Assembly: GCA_038238115.1 (NCBI GenBank)
Contig: JBBRYB010000069.1
Coordinates: 1-13,623, forward strand
Origin: JBBRYB01 sp038238115
GTDB lineage: Bacteria > Actinomycetota > Actinomycetes > Propionibacteriales > Nocardioidaceae
Length of the DNA stretch: 13,623 nucleotides
Direction of reading: 5' to 3'
Position 1 is the first letter of the stretch; each line of letters starts with the position of its first letter. The notes under the pieces are model-generated. The model searched no databases. It saw nothing but the letters and a program-made list of their open reading frames with translations, and was not told the DNA's origin. Shown piece after piece: positions 1 to 6,464 of this stretch. Position numbers and translations under genes: made by a program.

Positions 1-18
1 CAATGCCGCTAACTTAAG
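1..18. repeat. Left terminal inverted repeat of the 220-bp element
   Basis: CAATGCCGCTAACTTAAG is the exact reverse complement of 203-220. Confidence 0.75.
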
Positions 19-202
19 GTAAGTTTTCGCAGGTCAGCGGCGGTTTTGAGGATATTGGGACCAGAGGCTGTGGGCCTGCAGTGGCGCGCTTCGCGCAAGC
101 GCTACCTGGGGCTTTGCAAACGAGGGTCGACTCAAGCTGTCGACCCGGGGGCGCCATCATCCCTGCTTGGCGGTTACACACCCACCCTGAACTGGGCAAA
201 CG

Positions 203-220
203 CTTAAGTTAGCGGCATTG
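203..220. repeat. Right terminal inverted repeat of the 220-bp element
   Basis: CTTAAGTTAGCGGCATTG is the exact reverse complement of 1-18. The transposase-like frame is interrupted at this point. Confidence 0.75.
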
Positions 221-345
221 CGGTAGAGCCGGTTCTTGCGGGAGTGGTTGCCCAATCGGTGCAGCAGGGTTACCGAGGAGACCCGGCCCTCCCGGATGGA
301 GATCATGGTGCGCAGCAGATCCGGCCAGTGCGCCTCGGTGGGCAT
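221..345 (-). pseudogene. tnpA: Tn3-family transposase (TnpA) C-terminal-region fragment
   Basis: About 42 residues of minus-strand frame read HWPDLLRTMISIREG, then SSVTLLHRLGN and SRKNRLYR. This is the stretch preceding the RELGR motif in the C-terminal half of large Tn3-family transposases (the kind with an N-terminal DUF4158 domain). The frame is cut exactly at the inverted repeat at 220, where RAFRELGR would be expected. Upstream, similarity stops near 345 and the sequence passes into a truncated membrane-protein gene. A full TnpA is about 1000 residues, so this is only a scrap and cannot be active. Family recognition is from remembered consensus, not a search. Confidence 0.65.
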
Positions 346-399
346 GAGCCTGACCGAAGCCCACACGCTGCTCGCCAGGCAAGCCCGAAGACCGGGTCC

Positions 400-505
400 G
401 TCGACCTCGAACGCTGAGACCTCGGGCCACGGCGACGGCGACGCCGGTGACGGCGACGGCGGCAAAGAGGACAACGGTGAGCCACGTAGGCCGTCGGCGG
501 ATCAT
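400..505 (-). pseudogene. Truncated small membrane protein gene, coupled to padR-like gene
   Basis: An ATG at 505 overlaps the stop of the PadR-like gene by four bases (ATGA), implying translational coupling. The product starts MIRRRPTWLTVVLFAAVAVT and continues with a hydrophobic helix to about residue 30 (VAVAVARGL), a type II-like signal anchor. After that the frame loses character and runs into the Tn3 transposase fragment, which is in another frame. The gene has probably lost everything beyond its first membrane segment through the transposon insertion. The left boundary given here (about 400) is approximate. Small membrane proteins commonly follow PadR regulators in actinomycetes, but the family cannot be named from what remains. 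Confidence 0.5.
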
Positions 506-891
506 GCCGTTCCTGCCTGGGGCTGGGCGGCTGGCGGGAGCACGCCGAGAAGACGTTGGGTGGTGGTCAGCGCCTCGCGGGCGGCGTGTGCGCCGGCGCC
601 GGTCAGCCGGTACATCCGCCGCCGCGGCCGTTCCAGCTCCGCGGGGTCGCCTTGCTCCCAGAAGCTGGCCAGCCAACCGGCGGTTTCCAGCCGGGCCAGG
701 ATCGGGTAGATCGTTCCGGAGGGGAAGCTGGTCGCCTCGGCCAGGGCAAACCCGTAGTGGTCGGCTGCCGGATTTTCCAGCATCTGCCGCAGCACCGCCG
801 CCGTAGGCAACGTGATCCGCACTGGCCGCACCGCCGGCTGGTCAGGGCTCTCGGCCGATCGGGCCGGTCCCTCCCGCCGACGTTTCCTCAT
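502..891 (-). CDS. PadR-family transcriptional regulator
   Basis: 129 residues. A winged helix-turn-helix lies between about residues 28 and 115: the segment ending TSFPSGTIYPILARLETAGW is the typical PadR recognition helix region (usually GxLYPxLxRLExxGxL), and RRRMYRLTGAGAHAA is the beta-wing (RRxYxLTxxG). The N-terminus carries about 25 extra charged residues (MRKRRREGPARS). PadR proteins repress nearby transporter or membrane-protein genes in response to small molecules. Here the only partner left is the truncated membrane gene, overlapping by four bases. No strong ribosome binding site precedes the ATG at 891, and a doubtful ORF ends five bases upstream. The domain looks complete, so the protein may be functional even though its target gene is broken. 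Confidence 0.85.
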   Translation of the reverse strand: MRKRRREGPARSAESPDQPAVRPVRITLPTAAVLRQMLENPAADHYGFALAEATSFPSGTIYPILARLETAGWLASFWEQGDPAELERPRRRMYRLTGAGAHAAREALTTTQRLLGVLPPAAQPQAGTA

Positions 892-896
892 GGCTG

Positions 897-1499
897 TCAG
901 CCTACCAGAAAGTCTTCATAGCCCACTTGCCACGACTCCGGTCCTGCTTGGTGTGCGGTTCTGCCATCCAGGTGGCGACGTTCGGGTGCCCGGTAGTAGG
1001 CCCAGGACTCCTGAAGCTGCGACGAAGTGCAAAGTGTTGCGTTCATGCTGGTCACGGCGTTGCTCTGCGGGCGCCAGAGATAGGTATTCACACTCTCTTG
1101 AGCCTGGGATTGCAAGCCTGTGACCAGCGGTAATGCTCCACCTTGCACCTGACTGGGCTTCGGGAGTCCTGGGCCAGGATAGGGCGCCTGAGCCAGGTCT
1201 GCGACCGGTGGATCTATTCGGCCTGCCTGTGCTTCGGTCTGGACCTCGACGAGCAGGCCCGGTTGTTGCGCTGGCCGCTGTGTTTTCGTACGAGCCCAGC
1301 CGCCGAAAGAGCGCGCTGGAGGTCCTGCGGCTGTTGGTGCCAGGCCGCCGGCTGCCGTCACCTCCCAGTCGTGGTGAAGCCGGTCGACAACAACGACCTC
1401 GCCGATCAGCGCGCCGACAACGCGAGCACTTTCCGCCACCAGACTCGTGATAACCAGCGTCAGTTGTGGCGCCCGCTGCTCGGCCACAGGATTGTCCAT
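897..1499 (-). CDS. Hypothetical ORF, doubtful
   Basis: A 200-codon frame from an ATG at 1499 to a TGA ending five bases before the PadR-like start. No family is recognised. The first 60 residues (MDNPVAEQRAPQLTLVITSL onward, with VGALIGEVVVVDRLHH) look protein-like and have moderately GC-rich third positions. The second half is rich in Pro, Gln and Ser and looks non-coding. Two direct repeats of TTGTCCAT overlap its start, so it could be a repressor-controlled gene or a degraded one. An overlapping plus-strand frame at 1143-1610 is equally unconvincing. This may simply be intergenic DNA. Confidence 0.25.
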   Translation of the reverse strand: MDNPVAEQRAPQLTLVITSLVAESARVVGALIGEVVVVDRLHHDWEVTAAGGLAPTAAGPPARSFGGWARTKTQRPAQQPGLLVEVQTEAQAGRIDPPVADLAQAPYPGPGLPKPSQVQGGALPLVTGLQSQAQESVNTYLWRPQSNAVTSMNATLCTSSQLQESWAYYRAPERRHLDGRTAHQAGPESWQVGYEDFLVG

Positions 1500-1541
1500 T
1501 GTTGTCCATCACCAATTTTGGTAGTTGTTCAGTTGTTGTCC
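1492..1541. promoter_or_regulatory. Cluster of helically phased TTGTCC-type repeats (candidate operator)
   Basis: TTGTCCAT occurs at 1492-1499 and 1502-1509, TTGTTCA at 1524-1530 and TTGTCCG at 1535-1541. Start spacings are 10, 22 and 11 bases, so all copies fall on about the same face of the helix. A small inverted repeat (ACCAA and TTGGT, 1511-1522) sits in the middle. This arrangement suits cooperative binding of a GntR- or XRE-type repressor. The controlled gene is not obvious: the minus-strand ORF starting at 1499 or the plus-strand operon 400 bases downstream. Confidence 0.4.
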
Positions 1542-1665
1542 GGTAGCGCAATGCCCGACGGTGAGTGTCGCAGCCCTTCTGAAGAGCTGTTCCCGCTTCG
1601 CTGCTCCTGACCCGGACAGGCAGTGGGATTGGCGGTCTTCTCGTTGGCGCGAGATGGCGCCCGCG

Positions 1666-1690
1666 AACCCCTCACGTTGAGTGAGGGGTT
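1666..1690 (+). terminator. Strong hairpin, likely intrinsic terminator
   Basis: AACCCCTCAC (1666-1675) and GTGAGGGGTT (1681-1690) form a perfect 10-bp stem with a 5-base loop, followed on the plus strand by the T-rich TCGTGTGT. It stands upstream of the 1908-5318 operon and would insulate it from leftward transcription. No gene on the plus strand clearly ends just before it. Confidence 0.6.
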
Positions 1691-1694
1691 TCGT

Positions 1695-1727
1695 GTGTCC
1701 GATAAGTATGCGTCCTGCAGCGGACAC
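1695..1727. promoter_or_regulatory. Inverted repeat GTGTCCG / CGGACAC (candidate operator)
   Basis: GTGTCCG at 1695-1701 is mirrored by CGGACAC at 1721-1727 with a 19-base spacer. It lies just upstream of the AT-rich candidate promoter of the small-membrane-protein/NACHT operon. The half-site resembles the CCGGAC motif repeated upstream of the second operon (9432-9530). Confidence 0.35.
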
Positions 1728-1757
1728 TGACATCATTTATTTTTTCTTTGCACACTG

Positions 1758-1787
1758 TTGCCGGCACATCGACTGTGGCACGATATG
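1758..1787 (+). promoter_or_regulatory. Candidate promoter of the small-membrane-protein/NACHT operon
   Basis: TTGCCG (1758-1763) and GATATG (1782-1787) are separated by 18 bases and lie just after an AT-rich stretch (1731-1750) that is unusual for this DNA. The position would give a leader of about 115 bases before the GTG at 1908. Matches to the housekeeping -35/-10 consensus are partial. Confidence 0.3.
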
Positions 1788-1907
1788 GGCCAACATCGCC
1801 CTTACGTGGCGCCAACCGCGCGGTGGTGTTGAAGTCCTGTCCGGGTCAGTTGAGCAGGAGAACCATGACGTCGTTCGTGGGCACCTCCTCCTGCGGAGAG
1901 GGATGTC

Positions 1908-2237
1908 GTGGACCTAACCTTTCCTGGAGGCGGTGCCTTCGGTCCTATCATGCCGGACGGCGTGCCGAACCCGGCGAACGGGCGTGCGGGCCGCCCGGCG
2001 CCGACTCATCCGACCGGTGGTGGGAGCGCAGAGTCCCGGGATTACACCGCGTTCGCCATGGTCATGTTAGTGATCGCCGAGCTGGGGTTTGTGCTGGCAG
2101 CAACCCTATGGGTCGGGCTTACGATCACCCAGGCACTACAGGCCGCCGGCGGGGCCACTGCGATCGGCTTGATGGCCTTCTACGGCAAGGCAATGCTGCT
2201 GACTGTTGGCCGGCGCATCCTCGGCAACAGCAGTTGA
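1908..2237 (+). CDS. Small membrane protein, first gene of the NACHT operon
   Basis: 109 residues, no recognised family. The GTG start at 1908 is set by GGAGAGGG about six bases upstream. Residues 1-45 are Gly/Pro-rich and probably cytoplasmic or disordered. Residues about 47-70 (TAFAMVMLVIAELGFVLAA and onward) form a clear membrane helix, and about 76-100 a second, Ala/Gly-rich helix ending in GRRILGNSS. Third codon positions are strongly GC-biased, supporting real coding. The stop lies about 60 bases before the ATG of the HTH-BTAD-NACHT gene on the same strand, so they are likely co-transcribed. Its placement, size and VMLV-containing first helix parallel the small membrane protein at 8845-9096, suggesting a membrane partner or anchor for the large protein. 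That role is inference. Confidence 0.75.
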   Translation: MDLTFPGGGAFGPIMPDGVPNPANGRAGRPAPTHPTGGGSAESRDYTAFAMVMLVIAELGFVLAATLWVGLTITQALQAAGGATAIGLMAFYGKAMLLTVGRRILGNSS

Positions 2238-2300
2238 TGGCCACCGTCTTCGGCGGGAAGTGCTGGTGTGTGCGCTCGGCTTGGGCGAGAGGTGCATGGC

Positions 2301-5300
2301 ATGGCTCGTCCTGAACGGCCGATCGAGGGCGATGGTCCGCTGGCGCAGTTCGCCCGCGCCCTGCGCGCCCTGCGTCGCCAGGCGGGTACTCCACCTTATC
2401 GGAGCATGGCGCGCACGGTGGGGATGTCGCCCTCGGCATTGGCGGAAGCCGCCTCCGCCGTGATGCAGCCCACATGGTCGCTCACCGAGGCCTACGTCAG
2501 AGCGTGTAGTGGCGACATCGCGTGCTGGCGCCAACGCTGGGAGCTGCTCACCGCCGAGCACACAACGCGGCGAGGGGAGCGTGGGGACAGCGGACCGAAG
2601 ACCGCTGGTGACGGGATGCATTTTCGCCTGCTCGGCCCGGTTCGCATCGTGGACGAGAACGGCGATCAGGTGGCCCTCGGGTCGAGGAAGGAACGGGGTG
2701 TGCTGGCGCTGCTGCTGTTGTCGGCCAACCGGAGCGTCTCCCGCGAGCACCTCGTCGACGAGCTCTGGGGTGACTATCGGTCTCGCTACCCCATGGAACA
2801 GCTGTACAAGAGCATCAGTGCCATACGGCGGGCGCTGGCGGCGAGCTATGCGCATGCGGAGCTGTCCTCGGTAGGGCAGAGCTACCGGCTTGAGGTGTCC
2901 GCAGAACAGGTCGACCTGCGACGGTTCGAGCTGTTGGCACAGCAGGGGCGGCGGTGCCGCCACGACGGTGATGCCCAGACCGCGTCGCGGCTACTTCGGC
3001 TGGCACTGGCCCTATGGACCGGTGAACCCCTGGCTGATGTGACCAGCTCGACGCTGGATCTCTCCCAAAATTCACTGTCCGAACAGCGGCAGGGAGTCTA
3101 CGAGGAATCCCTCGCCGTGGAACTTGACCTCGGCCGGTACATCGAGGTCATCGAGGGCATCGCCGCCGTGGCCGTGAAGCACCCATTCCGCGAACGGTTG
3201 CACGCGCTGCGGATGGTGGCCCTGTACCGGGCCGGGCGCCGGGCTGAAGGGTTGGAGGTGTTTCAGGACATTCGCCAGATCCTTGCCAGGGACTTGGGCA
3301 TCGACCCCGGCCCCGAGCTGCAACGCATACACCAGGCGATCCTCGCCGACGACCCGGCGCTGTACACCCAGTCGGTCTTGGTTCCCCGAGCCTCCGTGCG
3401 CCCGCCAGTGGTAACCAAGACCCGTGTTGTCTCGCCGGACACCACGCTGATCAATTTCGAGTTAGACGGGCGCGACACCTACCTACAGCGGTTGCTCGAT
3501 CGTTACCGGTCGTCGGACCTTGAGGCGCTTGTCCCCCCGGAGCTGAGCGGACCGCACACGATGCCGCTGTCATCGCTATACATCCCCATGCGGGTGCGCT
3601 TGGAGCCGCCGCCGATTGAATTGCCGAAGCAGCTCTGGCGAGATCTCATCGAGGCTCCCGACCTGCCTGATGACCTCGTGCTACCGGGGAGGCTCACGGT
3701 AGAGCAACTGATCAGAGCGCGCGCGGCGGATCGGGCGCGGCCAACGCGACCGGCGTTGGACGTCGTCGCCGACCGCGACCACCAACGCCTCGTAGTGCTC
3801 GGAGATCCCGGGGCAGGCAAGTCAACCCTAATGCACTACATCATGCTGAGTCTGGCCGACGGCTCGCCGGACGGCCCACTGCAGGCGTTGTCCGGGTGGT
3901 TGCCGTTCCTGCTGCAACTACGGGACTACAGCGGGCCGCGGTGGCAGGATCACACCCTCCTCGATCTCATCGATCATCAGCACGCGACGGAAGGCCTGGG
4001 TCTGCCCAAGGCGGTCCTCGATCCTTATATGCGGGAAGACGGCCGCTCAGTGGTGATCTTTGACGGGCTGGACGAAATCCTGGATCCCAAGTCCAGGGAA
4101 ACCACCACGCGCCAGATCGCAGCATTCGCGGCCCAGTATCCCCGGATCCGGATTGTGGTGACCTCCCGGGTGATCGGATACCGGCGAACACCCTTCAACG
4201 CCGCCGGATTCACCCACGTCACACTGCAGGACCTGGACCAGGACCAAATCACCCAGTTCGTGGGCCGCTGGTACGACTTGGCCTACCGCAGTGACCCAGG
4301 TGAGGCCGCCCAACGCCAACAATGCCTGCTGGCCGCGATCGCCAACTCATCCTCGCTGCAGCAATTGGCCGTCAATCCGCTTTTGCTGACCCTGCTCACG
4401 CTTATCGGGCAACAGCAGGACCTGCCCCGCCACCGCAGCGCGGCCTACCACCACATTGTGTCCACATTGGTGGAGTACCGGGACGTTCACCGGCACCTGC
4501 GGTACTCCCGACCCACCCTGGACTACATCGACGACGACGACAAGAAGGAGCTGCTGCGGCTGGTGGCCCGCCGCATGTGCGAAGGCCAGGACGGCTTGAC
4601 CAGCAACCATCTGCCCGCCAAACAACTGCTGGACGTCATCAGCTCCTACCTTACGACGCGGTATCAATTGTCCCCGGAGAAGGTCAAGACGGCGGCCAAG
4701 GCCCTGCTCGTCCAGTTGCGAGAACGGGACTTTCTGCTCAGCCGCATCGGACCGGACAGCTACGGCTTCCTACACCAGTCATTTCTGGAGTACTTCACCG
4801 CCGCGGACTTCGTACATCGCCTCCAGGACGAGCGCAGCATGAGCGTGGACGAGCTCATCAGCGAGGTGTTCGATCGACATTGGGCCGATCCTGTATGGCA
4901 GGAGGTTCTCGTCCTGATTGCGGGCATGCTCCCAGAGCAGGTCACCGCCCGCGCCATCGACTACCTGCTGCATCAGGCCAATCCCCACTGGGAACCTGCC
5001 TGGCAGGAACCACCCCAGCATGTGCTGCTCGCGTTGCGTTGCCTGGGCGAAGTCCCCCAACCCAGCTTCCTTACCGAGCAGGGCCGCGAGATCCTCACCG
5101 AACTGATCTCACTGCTGACCATGGCCCACGAACAGCAGACCGTCACCGATCCCAGCCCCAGAGCGGTGATCATCGACTCGGTCCGCCAGATCGCCCTGCC
5201 TCTGCTCGACACGCTCGGCCCGAACTGGCCAGCACGCGGGCACTTACAGGACTGGTTTGTCGAACACTGCCCCGATGCTGTCCTCCCCAGTGGTGCGACC

Positions 5301-5318
5301 TCCCGTGAGTTCCGCTGA
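2301..5318 (+). CDS. HTH-SARP/BTAD-NACHT STAND ATPase regulator
   Basis: 1005 residues. Domains in order: an XRE-like HTH of the actinomycete type (about 13-85, MARPERPIEGDGPLAQFARA start, ending with the WRQRW motif); an AfsR/SARP winged helix (about 107-200, MHFRLLGPVRI, then LLLLSANRSVSREHLVDELW); a BTAD helical repeat domain (about 205-350, with RDLGIDPGPELQ at its end); a linker with YIPMRVR; and a NACHT NTPase (about 485-840) with Walker A GDPGAGKS (501-508), Walker B VVIFDGLDE (584-592), VVTSR sensor (619-623) and the HQSFLEYFTAADF motif (825-837). About 165 helical residues follow, without recognisable WD40 or LRR repeats. The family couples ligand or damage sensing to ATP-driven oligomerisation, here with two DNA-binding modules, so the output is probably transcription. 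The ATG at 2301 is preferred over GTG 2268: GAGAGG lies eight bases upstream and the N-terminus matches relatives. bNACHT-type phage defence is the alternative reading. Confidence 0.9.
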   Translation: MARPERPIEGDGPLAQFARALRALRRQAGTPPYRSMARTVGMSPSALAEAASAVMQPTWSLTEAYVRACSGDIACWRQRWELLTAEHTTRRGERGDSGPKTAGDGMHFRLLGPVRIVDENGDQVALGSRKERGVLALLLLSANRSVSREHLVDELWGDYRSRYPMEQLYKSISAIRRALAASYAHAELSSVGQSYRLEVSAEQVDLRRFELLAQQGRRCRHDGDAQTASRLLRLALALWTGEPLADVTSSTLDLSQNSLSEQRQGVYEESLAVELDLGRYIEVIEGIAAVAVKHPFRERLHALRMVALYRAGRRAEGLEVFQDIRQILARDLGIDPGPELQRIHQAILADDPALYTQSVLVPRASVRPPVVTKTRVVSPDTTLINFELDGRDTYLQRLLDRYRSSDLEALVPPELSGPHTMPLSSLYIPMRVRLEPPPIELPKQLWRDLIEAPDLPDDLVLPGRLTVEQLIRARAADRARPTRPALDVVADRDHQRLVVLGDPGAGKSTLMHYIMLSLADGSPDGPLQALSGWLPFLLQLRDYSGPRWQDHTLLDLIDHQHATEGLGLPKAVLDPYMREDGRSVVIFDGLDEILDPKSRETTTRQIAAFAAQYPRIRIVVTSRVIGYRRTPFNAAGFTHVTLQDLDQDQITQFVGRWYDLAYRSDPGEAAQRQQCLLAAIANSSSLQQLAVNPLLLTLLTLIGQQQDLPRHRSAAYHHIVSTLVEYRDVHRHLRYSRPTLDYIDDDDKKELLRLVARRMCEGQDGLTSNHLPAKQLLDVISSYLTTRYQLSPEKVKTAAKALLVQLRERDFLLSRIGPDSYGFLHQSFLEYFTAADFVHRLQDERSMSVDELISEVFDRHWADPVWQEVLVLIAGMLPEQVTARAIDYLLHQANPHWEPAWQEPPQHVLLALRCLGEVPQPSFLTEQGREILTELISLLTMAHEQQTVTDPSPRAVIIDSVRQIALPLLDTLGPNWPARGHLQDWFVEHCPDAVLPSGATSREFR

Positions 5319-5504
5319 GCGTCGATGAGGTCTGTTCGTCTGGCCTGGGGATTCTTCTTAAAGGTTATCGGACGCGGCTGGTGGCGGCCCCGTTCTCGGG
5401 CTTGAGTAGCAGCGGAGCAGCCGTTGGCGCCGGGAAGGATCATGGTGTGGCTGGGGTGGTGACCGGGAGCTCGGTAGTGATCGCGGTCACTACGGTTCGC
5501 GGTC
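5319..5504. other. Intergenic, hairpin and remnant of a repeated 3' gene end
   Basis: No gene. A 7-bp inverted repeat (GTAGTGA 5474-5480, TCACTAC 5487-5493) precedes the Tn3-like ATG. Bases 5398-5428 resemble 5838-5868 (roughly three quarters identical). On the minus strand both encode a PLLLKP peptide, in the upstream copy ending shortly after at a stop, so this looks like the 3' scrap of a second copy of the degenerate gene at 5840-6141. No convincing terminator follows the NACHT gene. Confidence 0.4.
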
Positions 5505-5620
5505 ATGCCGGTGGAGTTTCTGACCGATGAGCAGGCAGCGGCGTACGAGTCGTTCCAGGAGGTGCCGACCCGCCCCGAGCTCGAACGGTTCTTTTCCCTC
5601 GATGACGGTGACCGTGACGA
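5505..5620 (+). pseudogene. tnpA: Tn3-family transposase N-terminal fragment (DUF4158 region)
   Basis: The frame from ATG 5505 starts MPVEFLTDEQAAAYESF and continues PTRPELERFFSLDDGDRD, matching the conserved start of DUF4158-type Tn3 transposases (MPVxFLTDEQxxxY, then ELxRFFxLDDxDR). The next conserved part (RRGDHNRLGFAVQL) is absent: similarity stops after about 38 residues and the frame becomes unrelated. About 96 percent of the gene is missing. It is probably the same subfamily as the C-terminal scrap at 221-345, but the two read in opposite directions, so they are not halves of one simply split gene. Confidence 0.65.
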
Positions 5621-5773
5621 GAGCGGGAAAATCCGTGGGAGGCGCGGTTGGTCAGGAACAGCGGGGCGTTCGGGCGCTCTTCGCCGGTGGGGTCAGGATG
5701 GCGCGATGTCTGATGCCGCTCCGTTCCCGAGTCCCGCCGTGTGTCAGCTGCGTGTCGTGCTGGCTGGGGCGTC

Positions 5774-5845
5774 ATGAAGGTCACTGTGCAGGTCGTTGTC
5801 CAGGCCGGTGACGACACCGACGCGCCGACGGTAGTCGGGGCTTGA
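5774..5845 (+). pseudogene. ISKra4-type transposase N-terminal fragment
   Basis: An ATG at 5774 opens MKVTVQVVVQAGDDTDAPTV and reaches a TGA after 23 codons. The opening residues match the remembered start of ISKra4-family transposases (MKVxVQVVVxADDDT, then VREVFTL). The conserved continuation is missing because the sequence switches into another degenerate element. It is too short for a firm family call. Confidence 0.4.
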
Positions 5846-6141
5846 GCAACAACGGAACGGCCCGTGGCGATAGCGGGCTGAAGTGCTTGGGTCGGGCGAG
5901 CATGGTGCCCATGAGCCAGACCATGGCGTCGAGTCGACGTAGGAGTCAGTGTCGCCGGGCCATTCGGTGACGTCGAGCATCCAGGGTGGGTACCGGGCGG
6001 CGGCACCACCTTCCCCTCGCGGATGAGCGATTTGGACAGCTTGGCGGGTCGGTGAGAACCATCGGGGTGAACACCCTGTGTTTCGCCTATGAAACACAGG
6101 GCCTGGCCTCGGGCGACCATGGCCACATCCGTTTCATAGGT
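5840..6141 (-). pseudogene. Frameshifted conserved hypothetical gene
   Basis: Three minus-strand frames in succession each carry protein-like sequence that joins into one product. First TYETDVAMVARGQALCFIGE and onward to SLIREGKVVPPPGTHPG (6141 to about 5988); then, one frame over, MLDVTEWPGDTDSYVDS; then MVWLMGTMLARPKHFSPLS and AVPLLLKP down to about 5840. At least two indels break it. The function is not recognised. The hydrophilic, compact composition suggests a cytoplasmic protein of about 100 or more residues. A scrap resembling its 3' end recurs at about 5398-5428. An 11-bp perfect hairpin (6074-6101) lies within it. Confidence 0.4.
6074..6101. repeat. Perfect 11-bp inverted repeat
   Basis: CCCTGTGTTTC (6074-6084) pairs with GAAACACAGGG (6091-6101) across a 6-base loop. 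The inner CCTATGAAAC (6086-6095) also recurs inverted as GTTTCATAGG at 6131-6140. It is inside the degenerate gene and may be chance codon structure (TGT-TTC-ATA-GGC-GAA-ACA) or a mobile-element scar. Confidence 0.4.
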
Positions 6142-6297
6142 CGATCCAAATAGTTGGAATTCTGAAACGCACACATGAAACGATTCCAGGGTGAGTGACG
6201 ACGACTTCCGGCACGTGGAGGCGCACGACTGCCCTATGTCCACCTGCGCCGCGCCCGCCGGCTCGCCGTGCCGGACCGGCAGGGGCAAAGTGGCCGT

Positions 6298-6447
6298 CTC
6301 GTAGGCTACCAGGACACCGCGGGCCATCATCATCTCTTCGACCTCCCGCAAACTCAGCGGGAACCGATGATACAGCCACACACAGTGACTGATGATCTCC
6401 GCCGGGTAGCGGTGCCCCCTGTACAACGACGACGGCGTGGCGTCCAC
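6298..6447 (-). pseudogene. IS6-family transposase N-terminal fragment
   Basis: From a GTG at 6447 the frame reads MDATPSSLYRGHRYPAEIIS, then HCVWLYHRFPLSLREVEEMM and ARGVLVAYET. This is the conserved helix-turn-helix N-terminus of IS6-type transposases (YRGYRFPxEIIxHAVWLYxRFxLSxRDVExLLxERGxxVSYET). Right after YET, where RRWC would follow, the sequence becomes unrelated. About 50 of roughly 230 residues remain and the DDE catalytic domain is gone. It cuts into the 3' part of the replication-type remnant at 6465-6890. Confidence 0.75.
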
Positions 6448-6464
6448 GAACCCCAGTCCGACCC

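Larger units (their letters stand above)
1..220. mobile_element. Short non-autonomous element (MITE-like) with 18-bp terminal inverted repeats
   Basis: Bases 1-18 (CAATGCCGCTAACTTAAG) are the exact reverse complement of bases 203-220. The 220-bp unit between them holds no credible ORF but contains an internal hairpin (GGGTCGAC and GTCGACCC arms near 123-145). Perfect ends, small size and no transposase fit a MITE or an internally deleted insertion sequence. The ends resemble those of actinomycete IS4-type elements, but that link is from memory and weak. The right end falls inside a codon of a Tn3-family transposase reading frame, so the element landed in an older mobile element. The left flank is outside the window, so a target-site duplication cannot be checked. 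Confidence 0.7.

Noticed and set aside
1143..1610. Plus-strand 155-codon frame
   Set aside because: No family, Cys/Trp/Arg-rich, no ribosome site, and it overlaps an equally weak opposite-strand frame.
1748..2314. Long plus-strand frame overlapping the small membrane gene
   Set aside because: It is an out-of-phase reading of the 1908-2237 gene, rich in Arg, Gly, Trp and Cys, with no domain; only its ATG at 1865 is noted as a possible leader.
4322..5308. 328-codon plus-strand frame inside the NACHT gene
   Set aside because: Shadow of the NACHT frame with a Pro/Arg/His-rich composition, while the main frame carries all recognised motifs.
5503..6447. 314-codon minus-strand frame taken as one gene
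   Set aside because: Only the first 50 codons are IS6-like; the rest crosses several unrelated fragments and frameshifts.
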